Source of the DNA: Siderastrea siderea
Lineage: Eukaryota; Cnidaria; Anthozoa; Scleractinia; Rhizangiidae
Direction: 5' to 3'
Assembly (NCBI GenBank): GCA_964030785.1
Contig: OZ034968.1
Span: forward strand, 21,793,186-21,857,185
Length of the DNA stretch: 64,000 nucleotides
Shown: piece by piece, positions 11,094 to 20,763 of the stretch
Numbering within the stretch: the stretch's first letter is position 1
How the letters are laid out: every line of letters begins with the position of its first letter
Notes under the pieces: generated by a model
Told to the model about the DNA's origin: nothing
Database searches by the model: none
The model's input: the letters and a program-made list of their open reading frames with translations, nothing else
Translations under genes and position numbers: made by a program

Positions 11094-11602
11094 GATAATT
11101 GTTAGAAGACAACTTGTAACTAATTAAGGAGTTAATAACGAAGGTAGTGGATGATTAACGCAGTGGAAGAAGAACAAAAACTATGGAAATAACTCCATAT
11201 AACTTTCGAGTCGAGGGACCAATACGACAAGATCATTTATTCTGCATGTTTTGAAATATAAAGACAGGACAAAGAAAGCCATTAAATGGTGCACACATTT
11301 ATTCCTGGCGTGAAGTATACGAAATAACTCAACACATTTTACATTTATTCCTTTGACTTCTTTGTTAGTCTACGTCAAACTTTCATATCACCGCAAACTA
11401 TCTTAAACTAGGCAGCGCTGTACATATCAAATCGCTCTACGATTCAACTACTACAATCACTAATCGAGCTTTATTCGCACTACTTTACAGCAACTGATTT
11501 GATTCGTACACTCAAATTGCAACAAAAATGGATCAAGACGAATCGAAATTTCTCATGACAAGTTGAGATGCTTCATGTTCAGTGTCCATACTCTTTAAAA
11601 TT
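11094..11602. other. Convergent 3' intergenic region of the mobile block
   Basis: It lies between the stop codons of the two convergent genes. AT-rich, with TTTATT on the plus strand (AATAAA on the minus strand) at about 11297, 11343 and 11473, which could serve as poly(A) signals for the helicase gene. No open frame is credible. Confidence 0.5.
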
Positions 11603-14578
11603 TTAACCTAAGTATTTCAGTATGGAAGTTTGATTTCCTTGACAACTAGGAGAGGCTGCGACTTTCTTTCTGGTGTTTGCCGCGCTCTGCCTGGGAACTG
11701 GAGTGATGAACATATCGCGCTCGTCGTCCTCACTTGTGCTAGTTACTGCGATGTCGTCGAAAAGAGGAAGCGGTTCGTACACGGACCTCACCAAATTCTT
11801 GTTACGCTCGGCGAGTAGTCCCAGAGAAATGCACTTACGCCTCCGTTCTTCCGGTGCCTCCTCGCAGTTAAGCAGGCCCATATTTGAAAGATGTGTCTTG
11901 AGCCTATCGCACAGCAGTTCTCGCTGGCTTGCCAAGGCGGCCCTGTGTTGCTCATCGATGATCGACGTGTTTAGCCACATGACACAATCTTGCAACTCTT
12001 TTTCGGTGCTTGTCACCCATTCATTGTCGTATGCCTCTCTGGCCTTCTCTCTACTGTTCGCTTTCATTACGTCTTGATGATACGCGAGCAATTCTTCTCT
12101 AAGAGGTGAAGGCATCGGTTCCAGCTCGTCTCTCGGGAGGAGTTCTGCACTCTCTGGCGAAATGCCTTTGGAGATTAGGACTTCTTTTCTTTGCCTGTAC
12201 CGATATTCCTCTCGTTCTTTCTTGTCTTTCTGGAGCTGCTTTCGCGTGTGAAGAAGGTGAGCTATTTGTCTGTGGCGCAATGAATCGAGCACGCACTTCT
12301 GCAGGGCTCTTTCCAAGGCACCGACAGTTTGCTCTTCGTCTTGTTCGTTTTCATCTTCGTCGGAACTACTCTCGTCTTCGTGAAGAGTAGATTCGGTTTG
12401 GGCTAGTTCTGCTACCTTGTCTTCCACTAGAGACAATGTTCTTAAAGCCTCTTTCTCGCATTCAGGCAATAGGCCTTCGCCAACCACCTGGCAATCTTCT
12501 CCGCCTTCGTCGCCACCGCTGTTCGTTTCATCTTCTTCACTGCGTGCTCTTTCTGCTGCCCATACGATGCAATCCACTGGATGATTACGTAGCCAAGCGG
12601 CGGCTCTCTTCTTAGGATTTTGAAGACTCTTGAATGAATAGGTGCGAAGTCTTCGTTCCATCGCCGGCTGATCCTCTGGCTTGAATCGTAGCTTTCTTTG
12701 TGCGTTTATTATCATTGGGCAGCGATTTGTAAAGGACTTGGCTGTCTGGTATTTTACATCATAGGCTGCATAACTGCCTTGTGCCAGAACTTTCCAGTCG
12801 TCAATATCCATGGTTGATTCTGTCGCCTCATCTATGAAAATGACCTCCGTGTTGTTTGATATCATTGCCTTGTTAAAAACCCGTTGTTTGGTTATTGTGG
12901 CGACATTGGAGTGGTGTATTATGCCCAAAATAGGCATAAAAAGACTCGTCTTCCCACTGTTGGTTTGGCCAACGAGGCAGGGCACCTTGTCTTTGTGTTG
13001 TTTTCTGTTGTGGTTGAGGAGCTTCAGAAAATCTTCACAAAATGTGGCTACTTCATTTTCTGTGAGACTGTTCTCGAGGATTTCCTTGAAGTACTCTGGC
13101 TGCGGCGGCGTAGAACAGTCATAGCGACAGAATGCTCTGGGCGTTACAAGTCCTTTGTTGTCATCCTCGATAGCTTGATCGATGAAACGCCGTTCTCTAA
13201 CTGACCAGCATTTTCCGTCGTTCACCTCGATTCGATCGTAATCAATCGTGATAGGGCGAATAACTTCGCAATAAGGATCGGACAGGATGTCAGTTACACG
13301 CTTCATGTCTTTAAGAAGGCGACCTTTGAAAAACTCATTTGCTGCTAGGCTATTCACAAATGCCCTTGGCTCACACTTGTACAAATAGGTATATCGGGAA
13401 GCTGGCTCTTTCCTGTAAATTTTTCCTCTATGTAGTGCGTAATCCAACTTCTTCATGGCGATTCCTATATCATTGATCAGTACCGTAAGTTTGTCCGATA
13501 ATCTCTCAGGTTGGTCTTTCTTGTCTCCCGTTATTTCTGCACTGGCTTCGTTGAAGCCAAATCGGTCAATTTGTGACTTGGCGTCTTCCATTTTTGAAAT
13601 TGCTGACGACAATGAAGGTTGGAAGGACTGGTTTACTACAATTACTCTCACAACAGACTCCCCACCACACTCTTCGAGACCAATTTCATCTGTCTCGTTC
13701 ATGAAACGCTGGAGTTCGTCTTGATAGATGGTCTGGTACGACGACTGAACCAAATACTGCATAAAGCCGTTCTTGTGATCTTTTAACGTTTTGCACAGCT
13801 CCTTCATCGCCATGAAATCCTTGCTTTCTTTAAAGTTGACCTAGAAGATCAAAAAAACGAAAACTCCATTAGGTGGGACAAACCGATTAAGAAATAGGAC
13901 TTAGACAGAATGCGACAAAGTACGATTAAGACAGAATTTTACGTACCTGATGTGCAAGCGTTTCTACTCCACATTCGTGAGTGCTCGATGAACTGTGAGC
14001 GGATTGGCCGGAGCCCCGTTGGGTGTGGTCAGCGCAATCCAATAGACTACTGCTGGGCACAACCTTTTGTCCACTATAGAGCGATGTTCAGCAATCCATT
14101 CTTGGCTGGTCGTACTAGCCACCTGACTGGAAGTAACTGTTTCGTCATTGCTTTCGTCACTATCTTCATCTTCTTCTTTGCCTTTGGCTTTTGCCTTGCT
14201 TTTGGCCTTTCTTTTTTCTTGAGTTGCCACGGCACTAAAAAAGAATGCCACATTCTTTATTCCTGAAAAGGCACAAAAATACAAGGCAAAAGTTTAGCTT
14301 TATAACATAGTAAAGTTTTTTATGGGCGCATTTAGAAACTCAATGTGCTTACAGCTTTGAAAGAGGGATATATTTCTCTTTATGCAGTAATACGTTTTTC
14401 AATAGGGAAACAACAAACTAAAGCATTTCTTACCGGACACTGCCTTGTCGCAGTTATCTCGCATGCGACAAACATCTTTCCAGGCTTTTTCCAGTCCTTG
14501 TTGTTTCACGCCAGCGATACATCTAGCACTGACTATGCTGCATTTGCCATGGATTATTGGACTCAAATTAAATAACAT
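11603..14578 (-). CDS. Superfamily-3 helicase (parvovirus NS1/D5-type AAA+), spliced
   Basis: The main exon (13840-11603) holds a 736-codon open frame from ATG 13813. SF3 motifs are clear: Walker A GQTNSGKTS (residues 282-290), Walker B VIFIDEA (about 324-330), sensor-type CPMIINAQRK (about 365-374) and an arginine finger in ERRLRTY (387-388). A region like that preceding other SF3 ATPases lies just upstream (residues 155-265). C-terminal to the ATPase are acidic stretches (about 425-440 and 475-497), then a Lys/Arg/Glu-rich helical segment, and the protein ends in QTSILKYLG, resembling a PCNA-interaction motif. Two upstream exons are supported: 14578-14434 (starting MLFNLSP, donor G|GTAAGA) and 14262-13947 (acceptor TTTTCAG, donor CAG|GTACGT), which join in phase 1. 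The second has a TAG at about 13961-13963 and ends one base out of register with the main exon, so the 5' part is damaged or spliced differently. No HUH nuclease domain was recognised. Role inferred: unwinding during element replication. Confidence 0.75.
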
Positions 14579-14580
14579 AA

Positions 14581-15224
14581 GGCGGCTGCTTTAACTCCCT
14601 CGCTGCTAAGTTGCCTACACGGATTTGTAGCTCGCTGCATCTTGCAATGATATGAAATGGCCTGCATCAAATGATCTTTATATAGCAGAAGGTTGTGATG
14701 GTCAATATTATGCATGCATCAATGTGAAAACATGATGTCGTTTTGTTCATTTGTTTGTCTTAAAACCTTACACTTAGGGCTTTATCGAATACAGTTCGGC
14801 ATTCTAGTGTGAAGTTTTCTTTTTCCAGTATATTATACTTGATATGAAAAGAGCTTTGTTAAAAAACAAGGGCGGTTGTTATACTATTTTTAGCATGATA
14901 TTGCATAACTGCAGATTGCGAAAAACTGTGAAATCTAGGTTAAAAACAAACGCAGCAGTGATATTTCCACAGAATCCGCATTATCCACCATAAAGTATAA
15001 TGCGTTGAAGACTATCGAAGCTGCTAGTTGTTGTCATTCGAGGACACTAAAATTTCAATGTCTATTGTACGTATGAAAGGAACGTTGTTAACATCTCCAC
15101 CAGCCTTTCAAGAGGAAGTGATTGTTATGCATTTTTTACAATGATATTACATAACCACAGAATTAAGAATCCTGTGAAGCCCTTAATTAAATACAAAAGC
15201 GGCACTGATACTTCCAAAGAATCC
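14581..15224. other. Non-coding flank right of the helicase gene
   Basis: No exon recognised. Two short similar pieces (an ATGATATTGCATAAC-type motif and an AGAATCCxxxTTATCC-type motif) recur at about 14896-15000 and 15139-15240, suggesting an old tandem duplication of roughly 240 bp. Confidence 0.4.
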
Positions 15225-15935
15225 ACTTTATCCGCCTAGCATAGCTGCTATCCATCTCTAGAAAAGAAAAAAGATTAAACAATAGTTCATTATCCGACAT
15301 ATCCAAGGAATCCAAGCTGTCCACCCTAAATAAAAAAAAGAGATTTTGGGAATCTGCAAGTGATGTCTAAGTAAAACATTATTTAGTAAGGGTGGATTTT
15401 TTGGATTTGATGGACTCCTTGGACATCGAGCTATTGTCTAGAAAAATGAATAAATGAATAAAGAACCATTAGCTTTCCCTCCATTTCTTTTTTAAATAGG
15501 GGCGGATATGTTGGATTTAAAGGATTTACTGGAAAAAGAACTGTTACCTAAATAAAGAATGAATTGATCTTATCTCCCGCTTTATTCCTTTTCAAAATAA
15601 GGGTGGATTTATTGGATTTTGTGGAATGCATGGATAATAAAAAAAAATAAAAAAAAATTAATAATAATAATAATGATAATAATAATAATAATAAAAAGTA
15701 AATGAAAAAAGAAAGAAAAATAAAATAAAATAAAATAAAAATAAAATAAAAATAAAATTAAATAATAATACAGTATCATTTAATAGTTTAATTTATTTAT
15801 ATTATTTTTTTATTTTATTTTTGTCTTTCATTTTCCAACATATCTAAGAAATCCAAACTATCCAACCTACGTTTAAAAAAGAGACACTGGATATATGTCC
15901 ACGATATCCAATAAATCCATACTATCCGAGTAAAT
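15225..15935. repeat. Alternating GGATTT / AAATCC motif array, left part
   Basis: Units such as TCCAATAAATCCATACTATCC occur in one orientation (about 15296, 15836, 15904) and their complements such as GGTGGATTTATTGGATTTTGTGGA in the other (about 15385, 15506, 15604), separated by A-rich tracts including a long (AAT/AAAAT)n stretch at 15640-15780. The right part of the same array is at 19088-19465. Confidence 0.65.
15640..15780. repeat. A-rich (AAT)n/(AAAAT)n tract
   Basis: Low-complexity run of AAT and AAAAT units with few interruptions. Confidence 0.85.
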
Positions 15936-16743
15936 CCATTTACCGAGTCACAACCGAGCCCGAGTCAAATCCGAGTCCGAGTCAGCAGACCGAGTCACTG
16001 GTCAGCGGTATAGCTCCCCAACGTCGAACAAAGATGGCGAGTCGATGGCGAATGGTAAGCTAAGTGCGTTTATTGAAATCTTGTTCTTTAATTTATGAAT
16101 GTGGTATTAAATTAGTTTACAAAAGGCTGAAGGACTTTTCTTTGCGTTTATTTTGTGTTGTAAACATCAATTGACAGCAGAACTGACGGTCTTTTATTTT
16201 TATTTCTGGACAGATTTCAAGGACAGAGACGTGATCAAATCTCGAGGTAAAGTCATGGAAAGACAGCATAGTTTTTGTATTCTTTTTCCTGTTGTAACCA
16301 GCAAGATAATGTTTGTCCTTGATCCTTGACTTTTCACAGACTCCTGATTTAACAGCTCAAATTCAGTGATTGACGTGATAGATTTGATCCCGGGGCTCCC
16401 CGGGGATTTGACTATCAACAGGATTGATACGTTGTTAATGACATTGGCTCTACGTTTTTTCAATTTAAACGTACTCGGGACAAATGCAGAACGAGCACAT
16501 GATTTTCCTTTTTCCCTCTCCTTCCCCCGAAACAAGTTTGAAGATCATCAGACTTCTTTTTAGGGCACAGAGGGTACACGGTAGAATTGTTCCTTAAAGA
16601 ATTATTTTATTCATTAGAAGAATCCTAACAGTTCTGTCCAAGATGTATGTATTAATATGAGGACACTGGTTTATGAGGTCATCCAACGTTGTGTCACTCT
16701 CTTGGAGTGCATGATGTTTAACTCAAATAATTTTTGTTTGTAG

Positions 16744-17515
16744 TGACGGTAGTGATGAGGATTTATTAGAGTCAATTTTCACGGTTACAACAAAATGTGG
16801 CAAAAGATGCCCCAATGGTAAGCAGCGAGCCATTGCACACATACTGTAAACTCTATTTCTCTTTCAATTTTGGGGTATCTTACAATACATGTGCTAGTAT
16901 CTCCGAAGACAATAAATAAATGAATAACTAACAAATTTATGTATCTTGAATGAAATAAATTAAGAAAATATTTGTAGAATATTTAAGTTGTAATCTGAAA
17001 ATTGTGTAGTTTGTTGACAGTGGTACACAGTAAAATGGTATCTTCATGGGTAAAAAGCCCATTTAATTATAGAAAGAATAATTTAGTCTTTTTATCTGGG
17101 CCAAAGAACATGTTCGCATACCGGATTCTGCTTCCATTTTTTGTTTTCCTTCCACCATTGGCAGCCACAGTCCATGCAGGATGTATGATTTAAATTTCAT
17201 TTATCAATAACTTTAATAGTTGCTGCAATTCTTTATTTTGGTATTAGATAGATGATGTTAAGAATTCATTTTATTGTTTCGTTTTATTGCTGAAATAATA
17301 ATCATATTAAAATAAATTTTAATTTTAATTTCATAGCAGACAAGTCACGCAACCAACTCTTGAAGGGTACAAAGAGGCCATATACAGTGGACAAAGAAAG
17401 AGAAAGGAGAAAAGGAGAAAGGGAAAAGAAAGAGAATAAATGGCTGTATATATGTAAAAATAATACTATGAAGAAAATAAAACTTGTTTTTCATCAGTTT
17501 CAGTATTTAATAAGC
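16744..17515 (+). other. Possible small spliced gene inside the 3.1-kb element
   Basis: An acceptor (tttgtttgtag) precedes 16744 and a donor (AATG|GTAAGC) follows 16820; the frame reads DGSDEDLLESIFTVTT and then CGKRCPN. A second acceptor (catagcag) at 17341 continues in the matching phase with DKSRNQLLKGTKRPYTVDK and a highly charged tail. A small upstream exon at 16215-16247 also fits. Product unknown; the basic tail could bind nucleic acid. Weakly supported. Confidence 0.3.
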
Positions 17516-18184
17516 TTGTAAAATAACATGCATTGTACCACGACCTACACTGACCAACTAAAAATAAAATGTTACAGTATTCATTAACCGTTCGACAATC
17601 AATCTCCACATTGAGATACGGAAAGTTTCTCCATTTTCAGGGTTATGACAAGTAGGTGGGATCAAGGATAATAGGGGTGTAATAGACTCTTCTTCTATTT
17701 GGAACCCCAGTAGAACAAAAAGCTTTGTTTTGCCCGGCCAAGCTCGTGCTCTACTCTGGCAAGGTAAACTGAATCTTTTGTTTTTACTCAAATTCATTGG
17801 TTCCAAGGCAGAGGCCATGGGATCAGAATTAGCACTATAATATTCTACCTTGGGTATTGTTCTTCATGATATGGTAATAAGGTATGGGGAATCGCTCTGG
17901 CCTGGGACAAGCCTAAGACCAGGCAAAAGTAGAAGCGGTCAGGATCAAGCCTGACTTACTCGTTGAGTGGGAGGGTGGGTCACACACACACACCTGAGAG
18001 TGATGCGGTGGAACACGTTTATATTATTTTACTGTAAATTGTAAATTGTAATCGTAAATTGATGATTATAGTGGTCAGCGCGCTTAGCTATCCTCGGTAC
18101 TGCCTTACAACAGACCAGCTATTTCACAGGCGTGCCACTCAAACAACTGAAACAAATATTGCAAATGAAACATAACATGTTTTA

Positions 18185-18300
18185 AGAATCCCAACTGGTG
18201 GGAGGCAAACTAGTTGGCTATTTACAAGCGCAGCCGAAGGATTTATAACTCGGGGCGGCCATGAAACAAATCCAGTCTCATTTGCATAATCCCCAGGGCA
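18185..18300 (-). mobile_element. tRNA-derived SINE fragment
   Basis: It shares the tail CCAACTGGTGGGAGGCAAA and the following CTAGTTGGCTATTTA-type segment with the longer SINE at 60365-60530. The tRNA-like head is decayed here. Confidence 0.55.
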
Positions 18301-19087
18301 TAACTACCAACGCAAACTGAGATTGCATAGTTTCTCGAGGATCAGGCTGTACATTTTAGAGGGATCAGGGATCAAAATTTGTCACACACACACACCTGAG
18401 ATAAAAAAATATATATCAAAATTATACCTTGAGAGACAAATCAAACACAACATACATAGACCATTTAGCCCAGGTAAAAAGATCAGTTACAAGAAGATTT
18501 AAAAAGTCTAATTTCCTTGGCAGTACGAGGAGAACAGAAGGCAATTGATGTGATTTTCAAACTTGGTATTTTAAAAATAACAGCTGTGACAGCGATTCAA
18601 AACTTGTGATTGCGCGAACTAGAAATCCATCATGTGGGACACTGCGAAATCAAAACGTCATTCTAATTTATAACCTGTTGGATTCTGCAAAAAAGCTAAA
18701 TCATGCCTGCTAGGAATCAGTGAGAAAGGAATTAAAAAGAATCTGCTTTCTTGCAAAAATCGCCCGGCCGGTAGGAATCCCTGCAAACCACGTGTAAATC
18801 AGCTGGTATTGAGGCCTCACATTCTTGGACGATCGATGGCTTTTCACGCTTCAGCTGTCTAAAAACAATTTTAGCAACATATCTTTGCATTCCCGCCGTA
18901 TTCCCACTTGTAAGGCCTCGTGATCCTCAGACAGATCCGACAGACAAACATGTATCCAAAATGGCGATCAGCAAGATGGTTCTATGGTTCCCAGTATTTT
19001 CGTCATTTACAAACCACTGACCGATGACTCGGTCAATTTGACTCGGACTCGGATTTGACTCGGACTCGGACTTGACTCGGTCAACCG

Positions 19088-19465
19088 ATGAACTCCATAC
19101 TATCCACCCAAAAATAAAAAGAGTTCACGCTTAACTTCTTTTACCCTGAAATATGTCTATGAAATCCAATAAATCCATACTATCCAGTCAATAATAAATA
19201 TTATCAACAAAGATTAAAGGACATCTACTTAGTACTGGAAGTTAATACTCTATACTTTTTCAACAAATAGGTTGGATTCTTTGGATCTTTTAGATTTTAC
19301 GGAAATGTTCATTCATTCATTCATTCATTCATTCATTCATTCATTTCGCATTCTTTCTTCGTTTCTTCACTTGTTTATTTTTTGTCTCGTTTCCATCTGT
19401 AAGACATCAATCAATTTTATATTTATTGATCGGATTTCCTGGATTTGATGGATACGGAGGATGTG
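19088..19465. repeat. Alternating GGATTT / AAATCC motif array, right part
   Basis: Continues the array interrupted by the 3.1-kb element: TCCATACTATCCACCC at 19091, ATCCAATAAATCCATACTATCC at about 19164, then complements at about 19270 and 19440. Contains an (ATTC)n run at 19312-19344. Confidence 0.6.
19312..19344. repeat. (ATTC)n microsatellite
   Basis: Perfect ATTC/CATT run. Confidence 0.9.
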
Positions 19466-19754
19466 TGTTTACCATTAGAAGTACCTTACATCAAAGAGAC
19501 TTTTTAGTTCTCCTTGATTTTGAAGAGGAACAAAGAAGGCCTCTCTGAGATTGTACCTCCTTTAAAGGAACATTTCACCGAAAAACGTTTTTGGTACAGG
19601 CGGTTTTTTTGCGAATCAACACGAACGACGGAAGTTCAGTTTGGCTAACAGTGCTCACTCTAAATATGTCGACAATAAAACAAGGCAGTTAAATTTACGC
19701 TCGGTTTTAGCCTTTTATCCAAAAGGAACAATGATATTTGAGAAATGGCCACCA

Positions 19755-19762
19755 CCATCACC

Positions 19763-19796
<34 letters not shown>

Positions 19797-19807
19797 TCAT
19801 CATCATT

Positions 19808-19849
<42 letters not shown>

Positions 19850-19850
19850 T
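19755..19850. repeat. (GTC)n/(ATC)n microsatellite
   Basis: A run of GTC units followed by ATC units. Poly-Ser and poly-Met open frames across it are artefacts of the repeat. Confidence 0.9.
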
Positions 19851-20065
19851 TGTCTCTTCACGCCAGTAGGCGCACAAGGCCGTAAAAATTGTCTTAAATT
19901 GTCCCAAAATCAACACCATGTTCTTTTCGCTGATATCCAGACATGTCTTACGGTTCTAGATGGGAGGATTTGCCTTAACTTCCAAGACATTTCATCTTTG
20001 GTGACCATTTCTTTCAATCAATCAATCACCCATCCAATCACCCTTCAATCAATCACCCATCCACC

Positions 20066-20135
20066 CACCCATTCATTCATTCATTCATTCATTCATTCAT
20101 TCATTCATTCATTCATTCATTCATTCATTCGTTCG
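20066..20135. repeat. (ATTC)n/(GTTC)n microsatellite
   Basis: A perfect ATTC run turning into GTTC/GTTT units. Confidence 0.9.
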
Positions 20136-20332
20136 TTCGTTTGTTTCTTTGTTTGTGGGGGATTGTGGATTGGAAAAAAAATTTTATGTGATTCAGTAAC
20201 AAATTAACTCTGACTGCGACATCTTACATATTCATTTGCACAAAATGACCAAGTTGCTGGTTACAATTTGGGTAAATGAAATCACCATGTATATTTCTTA
20301 TTTTTCTGAATTGAGCCTTTTTGTCTTTAAAG

Positions 20333-20383
20333 TGGAGCCGACAACTGCACCCACCACTGCAAGAACAATAGAGCCAACAACTT
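20333..20383 (+). CDS. Thr/Pro-rich linker exon, copy 1
   Basis: A 51-nt exon, phase 1 at both ends (acceptor tctttaaag, donor ACTT|GTAAGT), reading VEPTTAPTTARTIEPTT. It is the same kind of extracellular Thr/Pro linker, in the same phase, as the mini-exons at 2473-2947, so it could be a later part of that mosaic gene. An exon joining the two parts was not found. Confidence 0.55.
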
Positions 20384-20604
20384 GTAAGTATCCCTCCGGT
20401 GCTCGTCAATTTCTGCATTTTTGTTTCTTTGTGTCGATTTTAATGGTGCAGTAGCAACTTTTATTCCTTAGACGTTACATATTCATTTGCACATCTTACA
20501 TATTCATTTGCACAAAATGACCAAGTTGCTGGTTACAATTTGGGTAAATGAAATCACCATGTATATTTCTTATTTTTCTGAATTGAGCCTTTTTGTCTTT
20601 AAAG

Positions 20605-20655
20605 TGGAGCCGACAACTGCACCCACCACTGCAAGAACAATAGAGCCAACAACTT
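20605..20655 (+). CDS. Thr/Pro-rich linker exon, copy 2
   Basis: An exact repeat of the 51-nt exon at 20333-20383, created by the 272-bp tandem duplication. Because the exon is phase 1 on both sides, including it adds 17 residues without shifting the frame. Confidence 0.55.
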
Positions 20656-20763
20656 GTAAGTATCCCTCCGGTGCTCGTCAATTTCTGCATTTTTGTTTCT
20701 TTGTGTCGATTTTAATGGTGCAGTAGCAACTTTTATTCCTTAGAGCTTCTATTGTACGTTTAA

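Larger units (their letters stand above)
8660..14580. mobile_element. Tyrosine recombinase + SF3 helicase mobile block
   Basis: Two convergent genes occupy this block: a broken tyrosine recombinase with a Myb/SANT tail (9425-11093, plus strand) and a spliced superfamily-3 helicase gene (14578-11603, minus strand). On the left lies a cluster of GTTCC/GGAAC pentamers (8663-9215). Neither gene resembles the host exons around it, and the block sits between D8C exons and linker exons. Crypton-like elements are mobilised by a tyrosine recombinase alone. Pairing with an SF3 helicase is known from some polinton-like viruses and virophages, but no capsid, protease or polymerase gene is visible here. 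Ends were not located: no terminal inverted repeats were found, as expected for recombinase-driven elements, so the borders given are the outer limits of the recognised content. That the two genes form one unit is inference. Confidence 0.6.
15926..19087. mobile_element. 3.1-kb element with GAGTC-rich inverted ends
   Basis: The left end (about 15938-16005) is rich in CCGAGTC/CCGAGTCA units. The right end (about 19013-19087) is its inverted counterpart, including the same CCGAGTCCGAGTCAAATCC-type order when complemented. The element splits the GGATTT array, and TCCATACTATCC stands on both sides, which would fit a target duplication but could also be the array's own repeat unit. Inside are exon-like pieces whose phases fit: 16215-16247, 16744-16820 (DGSDEDLLESIF ... 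CGKRCPN) and a Lys/Arg/Glu-rich piece from 17342. No transposase was recognised, so it may be non-autonomous or a new family. Confidence 0.55.
20220..20763. repeat. 272-bp tandem duplication carrying a linker exon
   Basis: 20220-20491 is repeated almost without change from 20492 to about 20744 (period 272 bp). Each copy contains the same acceptor, the same 51-nt exon and the same GTAAGT donor. The near-identity implies a recent event. Confidence 0.85.

Noticed and set aside
8660..14580. Endogenous virus (parvovirus- or virophage-like) because of the SF3 helicase
   Set aside because: No capsid, protease, polymerase or HUH nuclease domain was recognised, and the partner gene is a tyrosine recombinase; a transposon-type element fits better.
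16387..16408. GC-rich palindrome ATCCCGGGG...CCCCGGGGAT
   Set aside because: A short perfect palindrome without further context; could be chance within the 3.1-kb element, so not called as a site.
19641..20207. 188-codon frame with poly-Ser
   Set aside because: Produced by the GTC/ATC and ATTC microsatellites; no splice support or domain.
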